Source: Coriobacteriia bacterium (GTDB lineage: Bacteria; Actinomycetota; Coriobacteriia; Coriobacteriales; QAMH01). From it: a stretch of DNA of 64,000 bases. Under the pieces are notes generated by a model. It searched no databases. It was not told the origin of the DNA and saw only the letters and a list, made by a program, of their open reading frames with translations. Location of the stretch: positions 649,557 through 713,556 of the forward strand of contig QAMH01000006.1 of NCBI GenBank assembly GCA_003149935.1, in the 5' to 3' direction. Shown in pieces: positions 53,100 through 63,100 of the stretch (position 1 is its first letter; the number at the start of each line of letters is the position of its first letter). A program made the position numbers and the translations under genes.

Positions 53100-54524
53100 A
53101 TGACCGGACCAAGCGAAAAGAAGCGCACGCAGGTCGATGACATCGACCGCAGTATGTACGACTTCGTCAAGGACGAAAGTAACCAGGAGCATCTCGAGGC
53201 GGGTCTCACCCCCGAGATCGTTCGCGAGATTTCCGAGAAGAAGGACGAGCCCGATTGGATGCTCGAGCTGCGCCTCAAGTCACTCGACATCTACAACGGC
53301 TTTCCCATCCCCACCTGGGGCCCGTCGATCGACGGCCTCGACATGGACCACATCGTCACCTACGTGAAACCCGAGACCGACCAGCAGGCGAGCTGGGACG
53401 ACGTCCCCGAGGACATCAAGGACACCTTCGACCGCCTGGGCATCCCGGAGGCCGAGCGCAGCTACCTCGCCGGCGTGGGCGCGCAGTACGACTCGGAGCT
53501 CGTGTACCACTCCATGCAGGAGTCCGCCTCCAAGATGGGCATCGTCTACTCGGGCATCGAGGAGGCGCTGCAAGACCCCAAGTGGGAGGGCATCATCCAC
53601 GACCATTTCATGAAACTCATCCCGCCCACCGATCACAAGTTCGCGGCCCTGCACGGCGCCGTGTGGTCGGGCGGCTCGTTCGTCTACGTGCCGGCCGGCG
53701 TGCAGCTCGACTATCCGCTGCAGAGCTACTTCCGCCTCAACGCGCGTGGCGCGGGCCAGTTCGAGCACACGCTCATCATCGTCGAGGATGACGCGAGCCT
53801 GCACTTCATCGAGGGCTGCTCGGCCCCCAAGTACAACGTCGCCAACCTGCACGCGGGTGCCGTCGAGCTCTTCGTGGGGCAGCGCGCTCACCTGCGCTAC
53901 TCGACCATCGAGAACTGGTCGAAGAACATGTACAACCTCAACACCAAGCGCGCCATCTGCAAGGAGGGTGGCGATATTGAGTGGATCTCGGGTTCCTTCG
54001 GCAGCCACGTGGGCTACCTCTACCCCATGTCCATCCTCAACGGGCGCGGCGCCAAGTCGAGCTTCACCGGCATCACCTTCGCGGGTGCGGGCCAGAACCT
54101 CGACACGGGCTGCAAGGTCGTGCTCAACGCGCCCAAGACCAAGGCGAGCGTCGAGACTAAGTCGATCTCCAAGGACGGCGGCGTCTCTACCTTCCGCTCG
54201 AGCGTGGTGGCGACCAAGAACGCCGAGGATTCCGCCGCGACGGTGAGCTGCCAGTCGCTCATGCTCGACGATCGCAGCCGCAGCGACACGATTCCGGCCA
54301 TGGACATCAAGTGCAAGAACGTCGATATCGGACACGAAGCAACCATCGGCCGCATCGGCGATGACAAGGTCTTCTACCTGATGAGCCGCGGTCTCTCCGA
54401 AGAAGAGGCACGTACGATGATCGTCAACGGCTTTGCCGAGCCGGTGAGCAAGGAGCTCCCGCTCGAGTACGCCGTCGAGATGAACAACCTCATCAAGCTC
54501 GAGATGGAAGGGGCGATCGGCTAA
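53100..54524 (+). CDS. sufB: SufB, Fe-S cluster scaffold subunit
   Basis: The 474-residue protein is the scaffold on which the nascent cluster is built with SufD and SufC. Typical blocks are GLTPEIVREISEKKDEP, GPSIDGLDMDHIV, the beta-helix core (WSGGSFVYVPAGVQLDYPLQ, FIEGCSAPKYNVANLHAGAV) and the C-terminal HEATIGRIGDDKVFYLMSRG. It lies nine bases after sufC, and its stop overlaps the sufD start (TAATG). Confidence 0.95.
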   Translation: MTGPSEKKRTQVDDIDRSMYDFVKDESNQEHLEAGLTPEIVREISEKKDEPDWMLELRLKSLDIYNGFPIPTWGPSIDGLDMDHIVTYVKPETDQQASWDDVPEDIKDTFDRLGIPEAERSYLAGVGAQYDSELVYHSMQESASKMGIVYSGIEEALQDPKWEGIIHDHFMKLIPPTDHKFAALHGAVWSGGSFVYVPAGVQLDYPLQSYFRLNARGAGQFEHTLIIVEDDASLHFIEGCSAPKYNVANLHAGAVELFVGQRAHLRYSTIENWSKNMYNLNTKRAICKEGGDIEWISGSFGSHVGYLYPMSILNGRGAKSSFTGITFAGAGQNLDTGCKVVLNAPKTKASVETKSISKDGGVSTFRSSVVATKNAEDSAATVSCQSLMLDDRSRSDTIPAMDIKCKNVDIGHEATIGRIGDDKVFYLMSRGLSEEEARTMIVNGFAEPVSKELPLEYAVEMNNLIKLEMEGAIG

Positions 54525-55759
54525 TGGAAGCACGTATCTTCGAGCACGCAAGTGCGATGCCAGCTCCGACCTGGTACTTCCTCCACATGAACGACGTGAC
54601 CATCGAAATCCCCGCGCAGCTTTCCTGCGAAGCCGACGCCGTCATCGAAACCGATGCCACGCTCGGCGATGCCACGGCCTTCGTTGAGGCCATGGAAGCG
54701 GCGCAAACTGCCTGGGACAAGGTCTATGGCGACAAGCCCGTGCTGACCAACGCCGTCGATGAGCAGGCCGAGGAGCTCGGCGGTCTGGCGCTGTCCGCGT
54801 ACCAGAAGAAGGCCGACGCGATGGAGCAGGCCAAGAGCCTGGCCGCATCCTTCGAGCAGGGCATGGGCGAGGAAGTCAGCGACTGGATTCGCGAGATGGC
54901 CTGCCAGACGCGTTCCATCATCGCGCCAGCTGGCTCAAGCCATACGGCAAACATCCAGATAAGCGGCGTCGACGGGGGCGCCAACATGGCCGCCATCGAC
55001 CTCGTCGCCCACGAGGGCGCCACACTCGACGTCGCCGTCATCGTGGATTCCCCTGCTTTCGGCACAGGTATCACCGGCAGCTCCATCCGCATCTTTGCCG
55101 CCGAGGGCGCACATGTCACGCTACGTCGCGTCCAGACACTCGATGACACCTGGACCGACCTCGATGACATGGGATTGTTCGCTGCGGACAACGCAACCAT
55201 CGACGTACATCAGACCGTGCTTGGCGCGGGCAAGTCGTACACGGGCCTTGCAGGTGACCTGCGCGGCCACAACTCCACCATCAACGTCTACACGCACTAC
55301 TTGGGCCATGGCGAGCAGGAACTCGACTTCAACTACATCCTGCGCCATCACGGCACCAAATCAACCTGCAACCTCTATGCCAACGGCGTGCTTGCCGGCT
55401 CGAGCAAGAAGACGCTGCGCGGCACCATCGACCTCATTCGCGGGGCCAAGGGCGCCGTGGGCCACGAGGTAGACAACGTGCTGCTCGTCGACGAGGGCGT
55501 GAGCAACAAGACCGTCCCCAACATCCTCTGCAACGAGGACGATGTCATGGGCAACCACGGGGCGACCATCGGTCACATCAAGGCCGACCAGCTCTTCTAC
55601 CTGGAAAGCCGCGGGCTGTCGCCCGAGCAGGCCGAGCAGATGTTCATCACCGCGACGCTCGAGGACGCCTGGCTCAACGCCGCCAACGACGTGACCAAGC
55701 AGGCCGTCGCGCGCCTCGGCAACACGATCGTGGAGAACTTCGAGGAGGTTTACCTGTGA
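54524..55759 (+). CDS. sufD: SufD, Fe-S assembly scaffold partner
   Basis: The 411-residue SufD-like protein has a divergent N-terminal 150 residues and a conserved beta-helix region, ending with DDVMGNHGATIGHIKADQLF and YLESRGLSPEQAEQMFI. It pairs with SufB and contacts SufC. The C-terminal motif NHGATIG corresponds to HEATIG of SufB. It overlaps both neighbours by one to four bases, which implies coupled translation. Confidence 0.92.
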   Translation: MEARIFEHASAMPAPTWYFLHMNDVTIEIPAQLSCEADAVIETDATLGDATAFVEAMEAAQTAWDKVYGDKPVLTNAVDEQAEELGGLALSAYQKKADAMEQAKSLAASFEQGMGEEVSDWIREMACQTRSIIAPAGSSHTANIQISGVDGGANMAAIDLVAHEGATLDVAVIVDSPAFGTGITGSSIRIFAAEGAHVTLRRVQTLDDTWTDLDDMGLFAADNATIDVHQTVLGAGKSYTGLAGDLRGHNSTINVYTHYLGHGEQELDFNYILRHHGTKSTCNLYANGVLAGSSKKTLRGTIDLIRGAKGAVGHEVDNVLLVDEGVSNKTVPNILCNEDDVMGNHGATIGHIKADQLFYLESRGLSPEQAEQMFITATLEDAWLNAANDVTKQAVARLGNTIVENFEEVYL

Positions 55760-56991
55760 GTTCGATCGACATCATAGCCAATCCGTACAAGAGGGATTTC
55801 CCGCTTCTCGTATCCATGCCAGACCTGGCGTTTCTCGACAGCGCAGCCACCGCGCAACGTCCCGCCTGCGTCATCGAGGCAGTGGACCACTTCTACAAGA
55901 CCATGAACGCCAATCCGTTGCGAGGTCTCTACGAGCTTTCCATCGAGGCGACCGAAGCCATCGAGAATACGCGCAAGCTCATCGCACGCTTTATCGACGT
56001 TGGCGAGGAAAACGCACGCGACATAATATTCAACCGCAATGCCTCCGAGGCGCTCAACATCGTCGCGCAGTCCTTCGGCCCCACCGTGGTCGAGGAGGGC
56101 GATGAGGTATGCATCACCATCATGGAGCACCACAGCAACCTCATTCCCTGGCAGCAGCTCTGCAAGAAGACCGGCGCGAAGCTTGTCTACATGTACTGTG
56201 ACAAGGACGGCTTCATCTCCGAAGAGGAGATGCTCACCAAGATCGGCCCCAAGACCAAAATCGTCGCGGCGGCGCACGTTTCGAACGTCCTCGGCGTCAC
56301 CAACCCCATCGCCCGCATGGCGCAGCTCGCACACGAGAACGGCGCATACATGGTGGTCGATGGCGCACAGTCCGTACCGCACATGCCCGTCGACGTCACC
56401 AAGCTTGGCTGCGATTTCTTCGCCTTCTCCGGCCATAAGGTCTTCGGGCCCTTCGGCGTGGGCGTTCTTTGGGGCAAACACGAGCTGCTCGAGAGTATGC
56501 CGCCGTTCCTCACGGGTGGCGAGATGATCGACTACGTGAGCGAGCAGGACGCCGTCTGGTCCCCCGTCCCCGAGAAATTCGAGGCAGGCACGCAAGATGC
56601 CGCCGGCATCTACGCGACGGGTGTGGCAATCGAGTACGCCAACGGCATCGGCATCGAAGCCATGGAGGAGCGCGAGAAGGCGCTCATGCGTTACTTGGCC
56701 GAGCGCATGGAGGCGCTCAAGTTCATCGAGGTCGTGGGCCCCGCAGATCCGGATGCGCGCAGCGGCGCCTTCAGCTTCAACGTCACCGGCGTGCACCCGC
56801 ATGATGTCTCGGGCATCCTGAGCGGCGAGAACGTCGCGATTCGCGCCGGTCATCACTGTGCCCAGCCTCTCCTGCTCTTCCTCGGCATGCACACGTGTTG
56901 CCGTGCGAGCGTGGCGTTCTACAACGACGCACATGATATCGATAGACTCATCGACGGGCTCGAGCTCGTGGGAAGGATGTTCAATGTCTAA
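55756..56991 (+). CDS. sufS: SufS, class II cysteine desulfurase
   Basis: The 411-residue PLP enzyme removes sulfur from cysteine for cluster assembly. It shows VDGAQSVPHMPVDV, the PLP lysine K228 in FSGHKVFGPFG and the persulfide Cys C368 in RAGHHCAQP, as in SufS rather than IscS. GTG start overlaps the sufD stop (GTGA). The partner that accepts its persulfide is SufU, encoded next. Confidence 0.95.
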   Translation: MSSIDIIANPYKRDFPLLVSMPDLAFLDSAATAQRPACVIEAVDHFYKTMNANPLRGLYELSIEATEAIENTRKLIARFIDVGEENARDIIFNRNASEALNIVAQSFGPTVVEEGDEVCITIMEHHSNLIPWQQLCKKTGAKLVYMYCDKDGFISEEEMLTKIGPKTKIVAAAHVSNVLGVTNPIARMAQLAHENGAYMVVDGAQSVPHMPVDVTKLGCDFFAFSGHKVFGPFGVGVLWGKHELLESMPPFLTGGEMIDYVSEQDAVWSPVPEKFEAGTQDAAGIYATGVAIEYANGIGIEAMEEREKALMRYLAERMEALKFIEVVGPADPDARSGAFSFNVTGVHPHDVSGILSGENVAIRAGHHCAQPLLLFLGMHTCCRASVAFYNDAHDIDRLIDGLELVGRMFNV

Positions 56992-57439
56992 TGGCTCTAC
57001 CAGCAGCATTTACTCTGCTGCGCTGATGGATCACAACGCCCATCCCGACTATCGATACGAGCTCGAGGACGCGACGCACAGCCACGACGGCATCAACGCG
57101 AGCTGCGGTGACGAGCTCACGCTCTACCTCAAGATCGATGATGCGAACGACGTCATCGAGGAGGCCTCGTTTACGGGGCACGGCTGCGCCATCAGCCAGG
57201 CCTCGGCCGACATGATGGCCGGCCTCATCGAGGGCGAGTCAGTTGACGAGGCAAAGCGCTTGCTCGGGCTGTTCATCGGCATGATTCAGGGCAACGAGCT
57301 TTCCGAAGACGACATCGAGGACCTTGACGAGGCTGCCGAACTCCAGTCGATCTCGCGCATGCCCGCACGCGTCAAGTGCGCCGAGCTTGCCTGGCGCACC
57401 CTCAACGGCATCCTCACCGAGCGCGAGAACGAGAAGTAG
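56984..57439 (+). CDS. sufU: SufU, zinc-dependent sulfurtransferase
   Basis: The 151-residue protein has the three zinc/sulfur cysteines of SufU at C41 (SCGDE), C68 (GHGCAIS) and C132 (RVKCAE), with Asp43 beside the first, and the roughly 18-residue insertion before the last Cys that separates SufU from the IscU scaffold. It takes sulfur from SufS. ATG 56984 overlaps the sufS stop. The operon has no sufE or sufA. Confidence 0.93.
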   Translation: MSNGSTSSIYSAALMDHNAHPDYRYELEDATHSHDGINASCGDELTLYLKIDDANDVIEEASFTGHGCAISQASADMMAGLIEGESVDEAKRLLGLFIGMIQGNELSEDDIEDLDEAAELQSISRMPARVKCAELAWRTLNGILTERENEK

Positions 57440-57453
57440 AGAGCGCTTCTCCT

Positions 57454-57670
57454 GTCATTTCGAGCGGAGTGGTGAGATTCCTCCACTTCGGGGCCCTGCG
57501 GCCCCTCCGGTCGGAATGACAACAATGCATTCGAGCGGAGCGATTGCCCCTCTCTGTCATTTCGAGCGGAGCGAAGCGCAGTCGAGAAATCTCACCCATC
57601 ACGACCAACGAAGCGCTAAGAGCGAGATTTCTCGACTCCGCTCACTGCGTTCGCTTCGCTCGAAATGACA
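57454..57670. repeat. REP-like intergenic element cluster between sufU and mnmA
   Basis: GTCATTTCGAGCGGAGTGG and an inverted GGTCGGAATGACAAC end are followed by GTCATTTCGAGCGGAGCGAA with CAGTCGAGAAATCTC and its inverse CGAGATTTCTCGACTCCG ... CGAAATGACAGCA. The second half is a near-perfect long palindrome and could end transcription from both converging units. Confidence 0.82.
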
Positions 57671-57682
57671 GCAGCCCCTGCC

Positions 57683-58750
57683 TCATTTCACGATGCCGCC
57701 GCCGAGGCACTCCTCGCCACAGTAGATGGTAACCGACTGGCCAGCGGCAACGGCTTCGACACGTCCGTCGAAGGTAATGCGCGCCGCGTCCTTTCCTGTC
57801 TCGACATGCGCCTCGACAAGCGGGCGGGTATGCCGCGTGCGCACCAGGTAACGTCCCGGTGCGGGCACATCACCCGAAACCCATCGCACGTCGTCGAGCA
57901 CGAGCTCGTCGGTCCACAGCGCATCGCAGTCGTGGTTCGCGCTCACGTAGACAATGTTCTCGGCCGTGTCCGTCTTGACCACGTAGCGTGCCGGGCCCCC
58001 TCCGAGGTCGAGCCCCTTACGCTGACCAAGCGTATAGAGAAACGCGCCCTCGTGCTGACCGAGCACGTCTCCCGTCTCGTATTCGACGATGTCGCCTGCC
58101 TTGCGTTCGAGCTGCGAGAGCAGGAATTGCTGAATCGAGACTGGCCCTATGAAGCAGATGCCATCGGAATCGTGCTTGGTCGCGACCTCGAGCCCACGCT
58201 GCGCAGCCATCTCGCGCACGGCTGCCTTGCTCTCGATTTCGCCGATGGGAAAGAGCGTGCGAGCCAGCACCGCCCCAGTCACACGCCATAAGAAGTAGGT
58301 CTGGTCCTTGTGCTCGTCGAGCGCGCGAAGCAAGTGACCGCACTTCGCGCCCGAATTATCGAGGAGCACACGGGCATAATGCCCCGTTGCGATGTAGTCT
58401 GCGCCATGCTCGAAGGCCTCGCGTGCGAAGACGCCGAACTTCACCTTCTCGTTGCACATGACATCCGGATTGGGCGTGAGACCACGCGCATAACAATCGA
58501 CCAGGTAGTCGACCACGCCGCGTTTATATTCTTCCTCGTAATCCCAGACCTCGAGGTCGATGCCCAGCTGCACCGCGACACGCTCGGCATCGGCAAGGTC
58601 CTCGGCCCAGGGACATTTGAACCCCGGCAGGTCGACCGACCAGTTGCGCATGTACACACCCGTGACATCGAAGCCCTGTTCCACAAGCAGCGCCGCCGCC
58701 AACGAGGAGTCCACTCCCCCGCTCATGCCGACGATGACCTTCTGTGCCAT
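57683..58750 (-). CDS. mnmA: tRNA-specific 2-thiouridylase
   Basis: The 355-residue enzyme thiolates U34 of tRNA Lys, Glu and Gln. It has the PP-loop GMSGGVDSS (8-16), the catalytic Cys pair C99 (NPDVMCNEKV) and C199 (SDGICFIG), and the C-terminal beta-barrel. ATG 58750 is preceded by GGAGAGGAC; the longer frame adds only five residues. A cysteine desulfurase gene lies upstream on the same strand, about 170 bp away across a REP-like element, which fits sulfur supply to MnmA. Confidence 0.96.
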   Translation of the reverse strand: MAQKVIVGMSGGVDSSLAAALLVEQGFDVTGVYMRNWSVDLPGFKCPWAEDLADAERVAVQLGIDLEVWDYEEEYKRGVVDYLVDCYARGLTPNPDVMCNEKVKFGVFAREAFEHGADYIATGHYARVLLDNSGAKCGHLLRALDEHKDQTYFLWRVTGAVLARTLFPIGEIESKAAVREMAAQRGLEVATKHDSDGICFIGPVSIQQFLLSQLERKAGDIVEYETGDVLGQHEGAFLYTLGQRKGLDLGGGPARYVVKTDTAENIVYVSANHDCDALWTDELVLDDVRWVSGDVPAPGRYLVRTRHTRPLVEAHVETGKDAARITFDGRVEAVAAGQSVTIYCGEECLGGGIVK

Positions 58751-58797
58751 GTACGTCCTCTCCACTTGCGGCTTTCAACAGAAATAAAGATATCACG

Positions 58798-58888
58798 TAT
58801 TTCGAGCGAGCGGCCTCCCCTCTGTTATTTCGAGCGGAATGGCGAGATTTCTCCACTACGGCGCTGCACGCCTGCGGTCAAAATGACA
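58798..58888. repeat. REP-like intergenic element
   Basis: Two GTATTTCGAGCG / GTTATTTCGAGCGGAATGG ends are followed by the inverse end TGCGGTCAAAATGACAAC. It is the most decayed copy of the family in the window and lies between the two sulfur genes. Confidence 0.7.
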
Positions 58889-58919
58889 ACGGGGGACGCG
58901 TCCGAGGCCGAATGACATC

Positions 58920-60095
58920 CTACCGCGAACCTACACGCTCGTATTCGACACGAACGACCTCGATGATGACCTGCGCTGCCCGCTCGACCTGCTCGCGCGT
59001 CGTATCACGCCCGAGCGTGATGCGCACGCTGCCTTCGGCGACTTCTGGTGGTGCGCCGATCGCCTCGAGCACGGGCGAGACCGTCATCTTGCTCGCAGCA
59101 CACGCCGAACCCGTCCCGACATAGACACCGCGCTGGTCGAGTGAGATGACGAGACGACGAGCGAGCAGACCCGGAAAGGAAATATGCAGGAGGTTATCGA
59201 GGCGCTGGGCGTCACGCGTCGGCCCCGCAACGACGGCATCGGCAAACGCGGTCGTCAACGTGACTTGTAGCCAATCGCGCAGCTCGCGCAAGCGCTTTGC
59301 CTCATCCTCGCGCCGCTCGCGGGCAAGCTCGAAGGCGCGCGCGAAGCCGATGATGCCCGGAACGTTTTCCGTCCCGCTGCGCAAGCCCGCCTCCTGGCCA
59401 CCACCACACACGAGTGGACGCAGCTCGATGCCGCTACGCACCCAGAGCAGACCCATCTGCTTGGGACCATACATCTTGGCAGCAGACACGGTAACGAGAT
59501 CTGCCCCAAGCGAGGAGACGTTGAGCGTCTTGAGTGCCGCCGCCTGCGAAGCATCCGTATGTAGGTAGATGGGGCGCATGTCGCCAGCCGCAAGGCGACG
59601 CGCACGCTCGTCGTCCACGACTTGCGCAAGCTCGCGCAGCGGTTGAATCGTTCCGATCTCGCCATTGGCAAGAGCGATGCTGACGAACTCCGTATCGGGA
59701 CGAATCGTTGCCTTCAAAGCATCGGGACTCACGAAACCCTGCGCATCAACGGGCACGAACGAGCCATTCTCGCGCGCTGACACGCAGCTGCGCATGCTCG
59801 CATGTTCGATGGCGCTTGCGATAACGTGCGCACCAGGCACGGCGGCGGTAAGCGCGAGGTTGTTTGCCTCGGTCGCGCCTGCCGTGAAGACGATGTTGGC
59901 GGGCTTGCCTCCTATGAGATGCGCGATGCGCGCACGGGCATCCTCCACGCTCGCATGCACCTGACGCGCGGGCGCATACGATGCCGAGGGGTTCGCAAAG
60001 TCCTGCGAAAAGTAGGGCAGCATCGCCTCGAGCACTTGCTCGCCAACAGGCGTTGCCGCTGCATAATCTAGATATATCCCCTCGTCAACGCTCAT
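58920..60095 (-). CDS. Cysteine desulfurase, NifS/IscS (class I) type
   Basis: The 391-residue PLP enzyme begins GIYLDYAAATPVGEQVLEAM, has the GATEANNLAL motif, the HTDASQAA strand, PLP lysine in SAAKMYGPKQMG and the active Cys in VGTGSACAASKM. It is a class I enzyme, unlike SufS. No IscU, IscA or Fdx genes are nearby, so its most likely task is sulfur supply to MnmA and other tRNA thiolation. It precedes mnmA on the same strand. Confidence 0.93.
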   Translation of the reverse strand: MSVDEGIYLDYAAATPVGEQVLEAMLPYFSQDFANPSASYAPARQVHASVEDARARIAHLIGGKPANIVFTAGATEANNLALTAAVPGAHVIASAIEHASMRSCVSARENGSFVPVDAQGFVSPDALKATIRPDTEFVSIALANGEIGTIQPLRELAQVVDDERARRLAAGDMRPIYLHTDASQAAALKTLNVSSLGADLVTVSAAKMYGPKQMGLLWVRSGIELRPLVCGGGQEAGLRSGTENVPGIIGFARAFELARERREDEAKRLRELRDWLQVTLTTAFADAVVAGPTRDAQRLDNLLHISFPGLLARRLVISLDQRGVYVGTGSACAASKMTVSPVLEAIGAPPEVAEGSVRITLGRDTTREQVERAAQVIIEVVRVEYERVGSR

Positions 60096-60125
60096 ACTCG
60101 ATGTATCTACCCAGCCGCTGCAGCC

Positions 60126-63100
60126 TTAGCTGAACAGACTCCTGAACCAGCCCTTTTTCTTGGGCGCCTCATGTTGCGCTTCGTGTTGCGCTTCGTGCTG
60201 TGGCTCATGCTCTTGCACCTTGTCCGGCTCCTCGACCTTGGGTGCCGTATGAGGGAAATCGCTCATGTACGAGCGCTCGCGCGCAAGACGCTGCTCGGTG
60301 CTTTCCGTGCTCACCGGGACACCCGCTGCCACGGGCTTGGGAGCCTCCGCCGGCTTCTTCGAGGGCTTGAAGTGCTTGCCGAGCGGCTGGTCATCTATGT
60401 TGACGTTCTCGTCCAGCATGGCAGAGGCGTTGAATCCGGCGCTATGCGCCGGCTTGTTCGTGATGAACGGCAGGTCTAGGTCAACCTTCTCCTTGTCCTT
60501 CTTCTCGGGCTTTTTCTCGGATTTCTTCTCGGCTTTCTTTTCGGGCTTGTCCTTTTTCTCGGACTTGTCCTTGTCCTTCTTGCCGCTCTTGTCCTTTTCC
60601 TTGCCCTTCTTGCCCGACTTCTTGTCTGCAGGTTCCTCGGCTTTCTCCTCCGAGCTTGCAGCACCCGGCAGGTCCTCGACCTCGGACCCTGTCGAGAGCA
60701 GTTCGATGTCGGCCTCTTCCAACGCCTCGGGCTGCTCGTCTTCCTGCAACGAAGCAGGTTCAAGTTCAAATGTGGGTTCAGAATCAGAAACCGGTTCAGA
60801 TTCAAGTTCAAGTTCAGATTCGACCTCTTGCTCAGGCTCAGGCTCCGGTTCTGGTTCAAGAACACGCTTGGGCTCCTGCTTCGATTCCAAGGGCAGCGGA
60901 GCGACGCGCTTCACGCCCTGCATCGGATGGTCGATGCACCAGGTCTGCATGCTGAACTCCTCGTCACACGGACACATGTCCTTGTCACGGCTTTCGGCGA
61001 CCATCTTGTATTCGCCATTAGCCTCGAGCGTGCGGGCCTTGACGTTGTCCTCGAAGATCTTGTCGAGGAAGAGCATGATTGCCTCGCGGGCACGATGCGT
61101 GGTGATGGGCACAGCAACCTCGACGCGATGCACGAGGTTGCGCGTCATGAGATCGGCCGAGCCGACATACATGCGCATGTCGTCGCCTTCACCGAAGACG
61201 AAGATGCGACTGTGCTCGAGGAACTGGCCGACGATGCTACGCACGTGCACGTTCTCGGTCTTGCCTTCGATGCCGGGCACCATGCAGCAGATGCCGCGAA
61301 TGTTCATGCGCACCTGCACGCCCGCCTGCGACGCCTTGGCCAGGCGGTCGATGATATCGCGCTCGGTAAGCGAGTTGCACTTGAGCGTGATGCGTCCGGC
61401 GGGACCCTTGGCGATCTCGCGGTCGATGAGCTTGAGGATGGTGCGCTTGATGGCCACCGGGGCGACGAGCAACCTGCGATAGTAGCCGTTCAGGTTGCCG
61501 ATGAGCATGTTCTGGAAGAACGTGACGGCATCGCGGCCGATTTCGGCATCGGAGGTCATGAGGCTCAGGTCGGTGTAGAGGCGCGCCGTCTTCTCGTTGT
61601 AATTGCCCGTGCCTATCTGCGTGATGTAGGTTACGCCATCAGCGGAGCGCTTGGTGATCAGGCATACCTTGGAGTGGCACTTGTAGTTTTCCATGCCGTA
61701 GATGATGTTGCATCCGGCCTCCTCGAGGCGTCCCGACCAGTCGATGTTGTTCGCCTCGTCAAAACGCGCACGCAGCTCCATGAGGACGGTGACTTCCTTG
61801 CCGTTTTCGGCCGCCTCGGCAAGGTGTTGCGCCACGCGCGACTCGCTCGCCAGACGATACACCGTAATCTTGATGGAGAGCACGTCCGGATCGATAGCCG
61901 CCTCTTGCAACATGCGCAGGAAGGGATCGATGGAATCGTAGGGGAAGAACAGGAGGCGATCGCGCTCTTCGACCTGCGCTATGATCGAGCGGCCAAGATC
62001 GAACTCAGCCGACGCGCGCGGCACGAAGGGCGCGTAGCTGAGCTTGCCCCTCTTGTCGGCATCGACACGACGCTCCAGGCCAAAGACCCAGTCGAGGTTG
62101 ATGGGGGCGCTGTACGTGTACATCTGGTTCTTCGTGAGCTTGAGACGCTTGAGCAAACCGGCGAGAAGCAGCTTCTCCGGCTTGCCCTCGACCTCGAGGC
62201 GCACGGGGTTGAGGCGGTTGCGCTTCTTGAGCAGACGCGACACATGCAGACGATAATCGCCCTCGTCATCGGCGAACTTCTCCTCGTCGAAGCTGATGTC
62301 GGCATTGCGCGTGACCGAGACGATGCACGGCTCGGATGTCTCGTAGATGTCGAAGATCTTCTTGACATGATGGGCGATGAGCTTCTCGGCACGCACGAAG
62401 TGAAGCGGTTCTTCCGGATCGCAGATGATGGGCGCGATGTTCTCCGGAACGGGCACGATGCCAAGATGCTGACTGCCATCCTCCTCGCTCAGCAGCGTCG
62501 CGATGTAGAGCTCCTTGTTGCGCAGGTGCGGGAACGGATGACGCTCGTCGACGACCTGCGGCGAGAGCACGGGACGTATGTACTCGCGATAATAATCGCG
62601 GGCGAAACGACGCTCCTTCTTGGAGAGATTGTCGAGGTCGAGCTCCTTGAACCCATAGGGCTCGAGATCGGCAACGACTTGGGCGTAAATCTCGTCGCGC
62701 TCCTCGACGAGCGGCCTCACGGCAGCGAAGACGGCTTCGAGCTGCTCGCGCGGCGTCATGTTGGTCTTATTCTCGCGAATATCGGGCGCGATGATGGAAA
62801 GGTCCATGAGACTGCCGACGCGTACCATGAAGAACTCGTCGAGATTCGTGCAGAAGATGCTGATGAATTTCAGACGTTCGAAAAGGGGCACGCTCGGGTC
62901 GAGTGCCTCCTCGAGAACGCGGCGGTCGAACTGCAGCCAGGACAGTTCGCGATTTTGCGTGTACGAGTAATCGAGTTCCTTGCGCTTGGCAGGCGCCTCC
63001 TCGAGACCTTCCTCGGGATTGCCATCCTGCACGACTTCGACTTCGGGCTCCTCCGAACTCTCGATGTCTTCTATGGTCTCGATGACCGCTTCTTCTGGAG

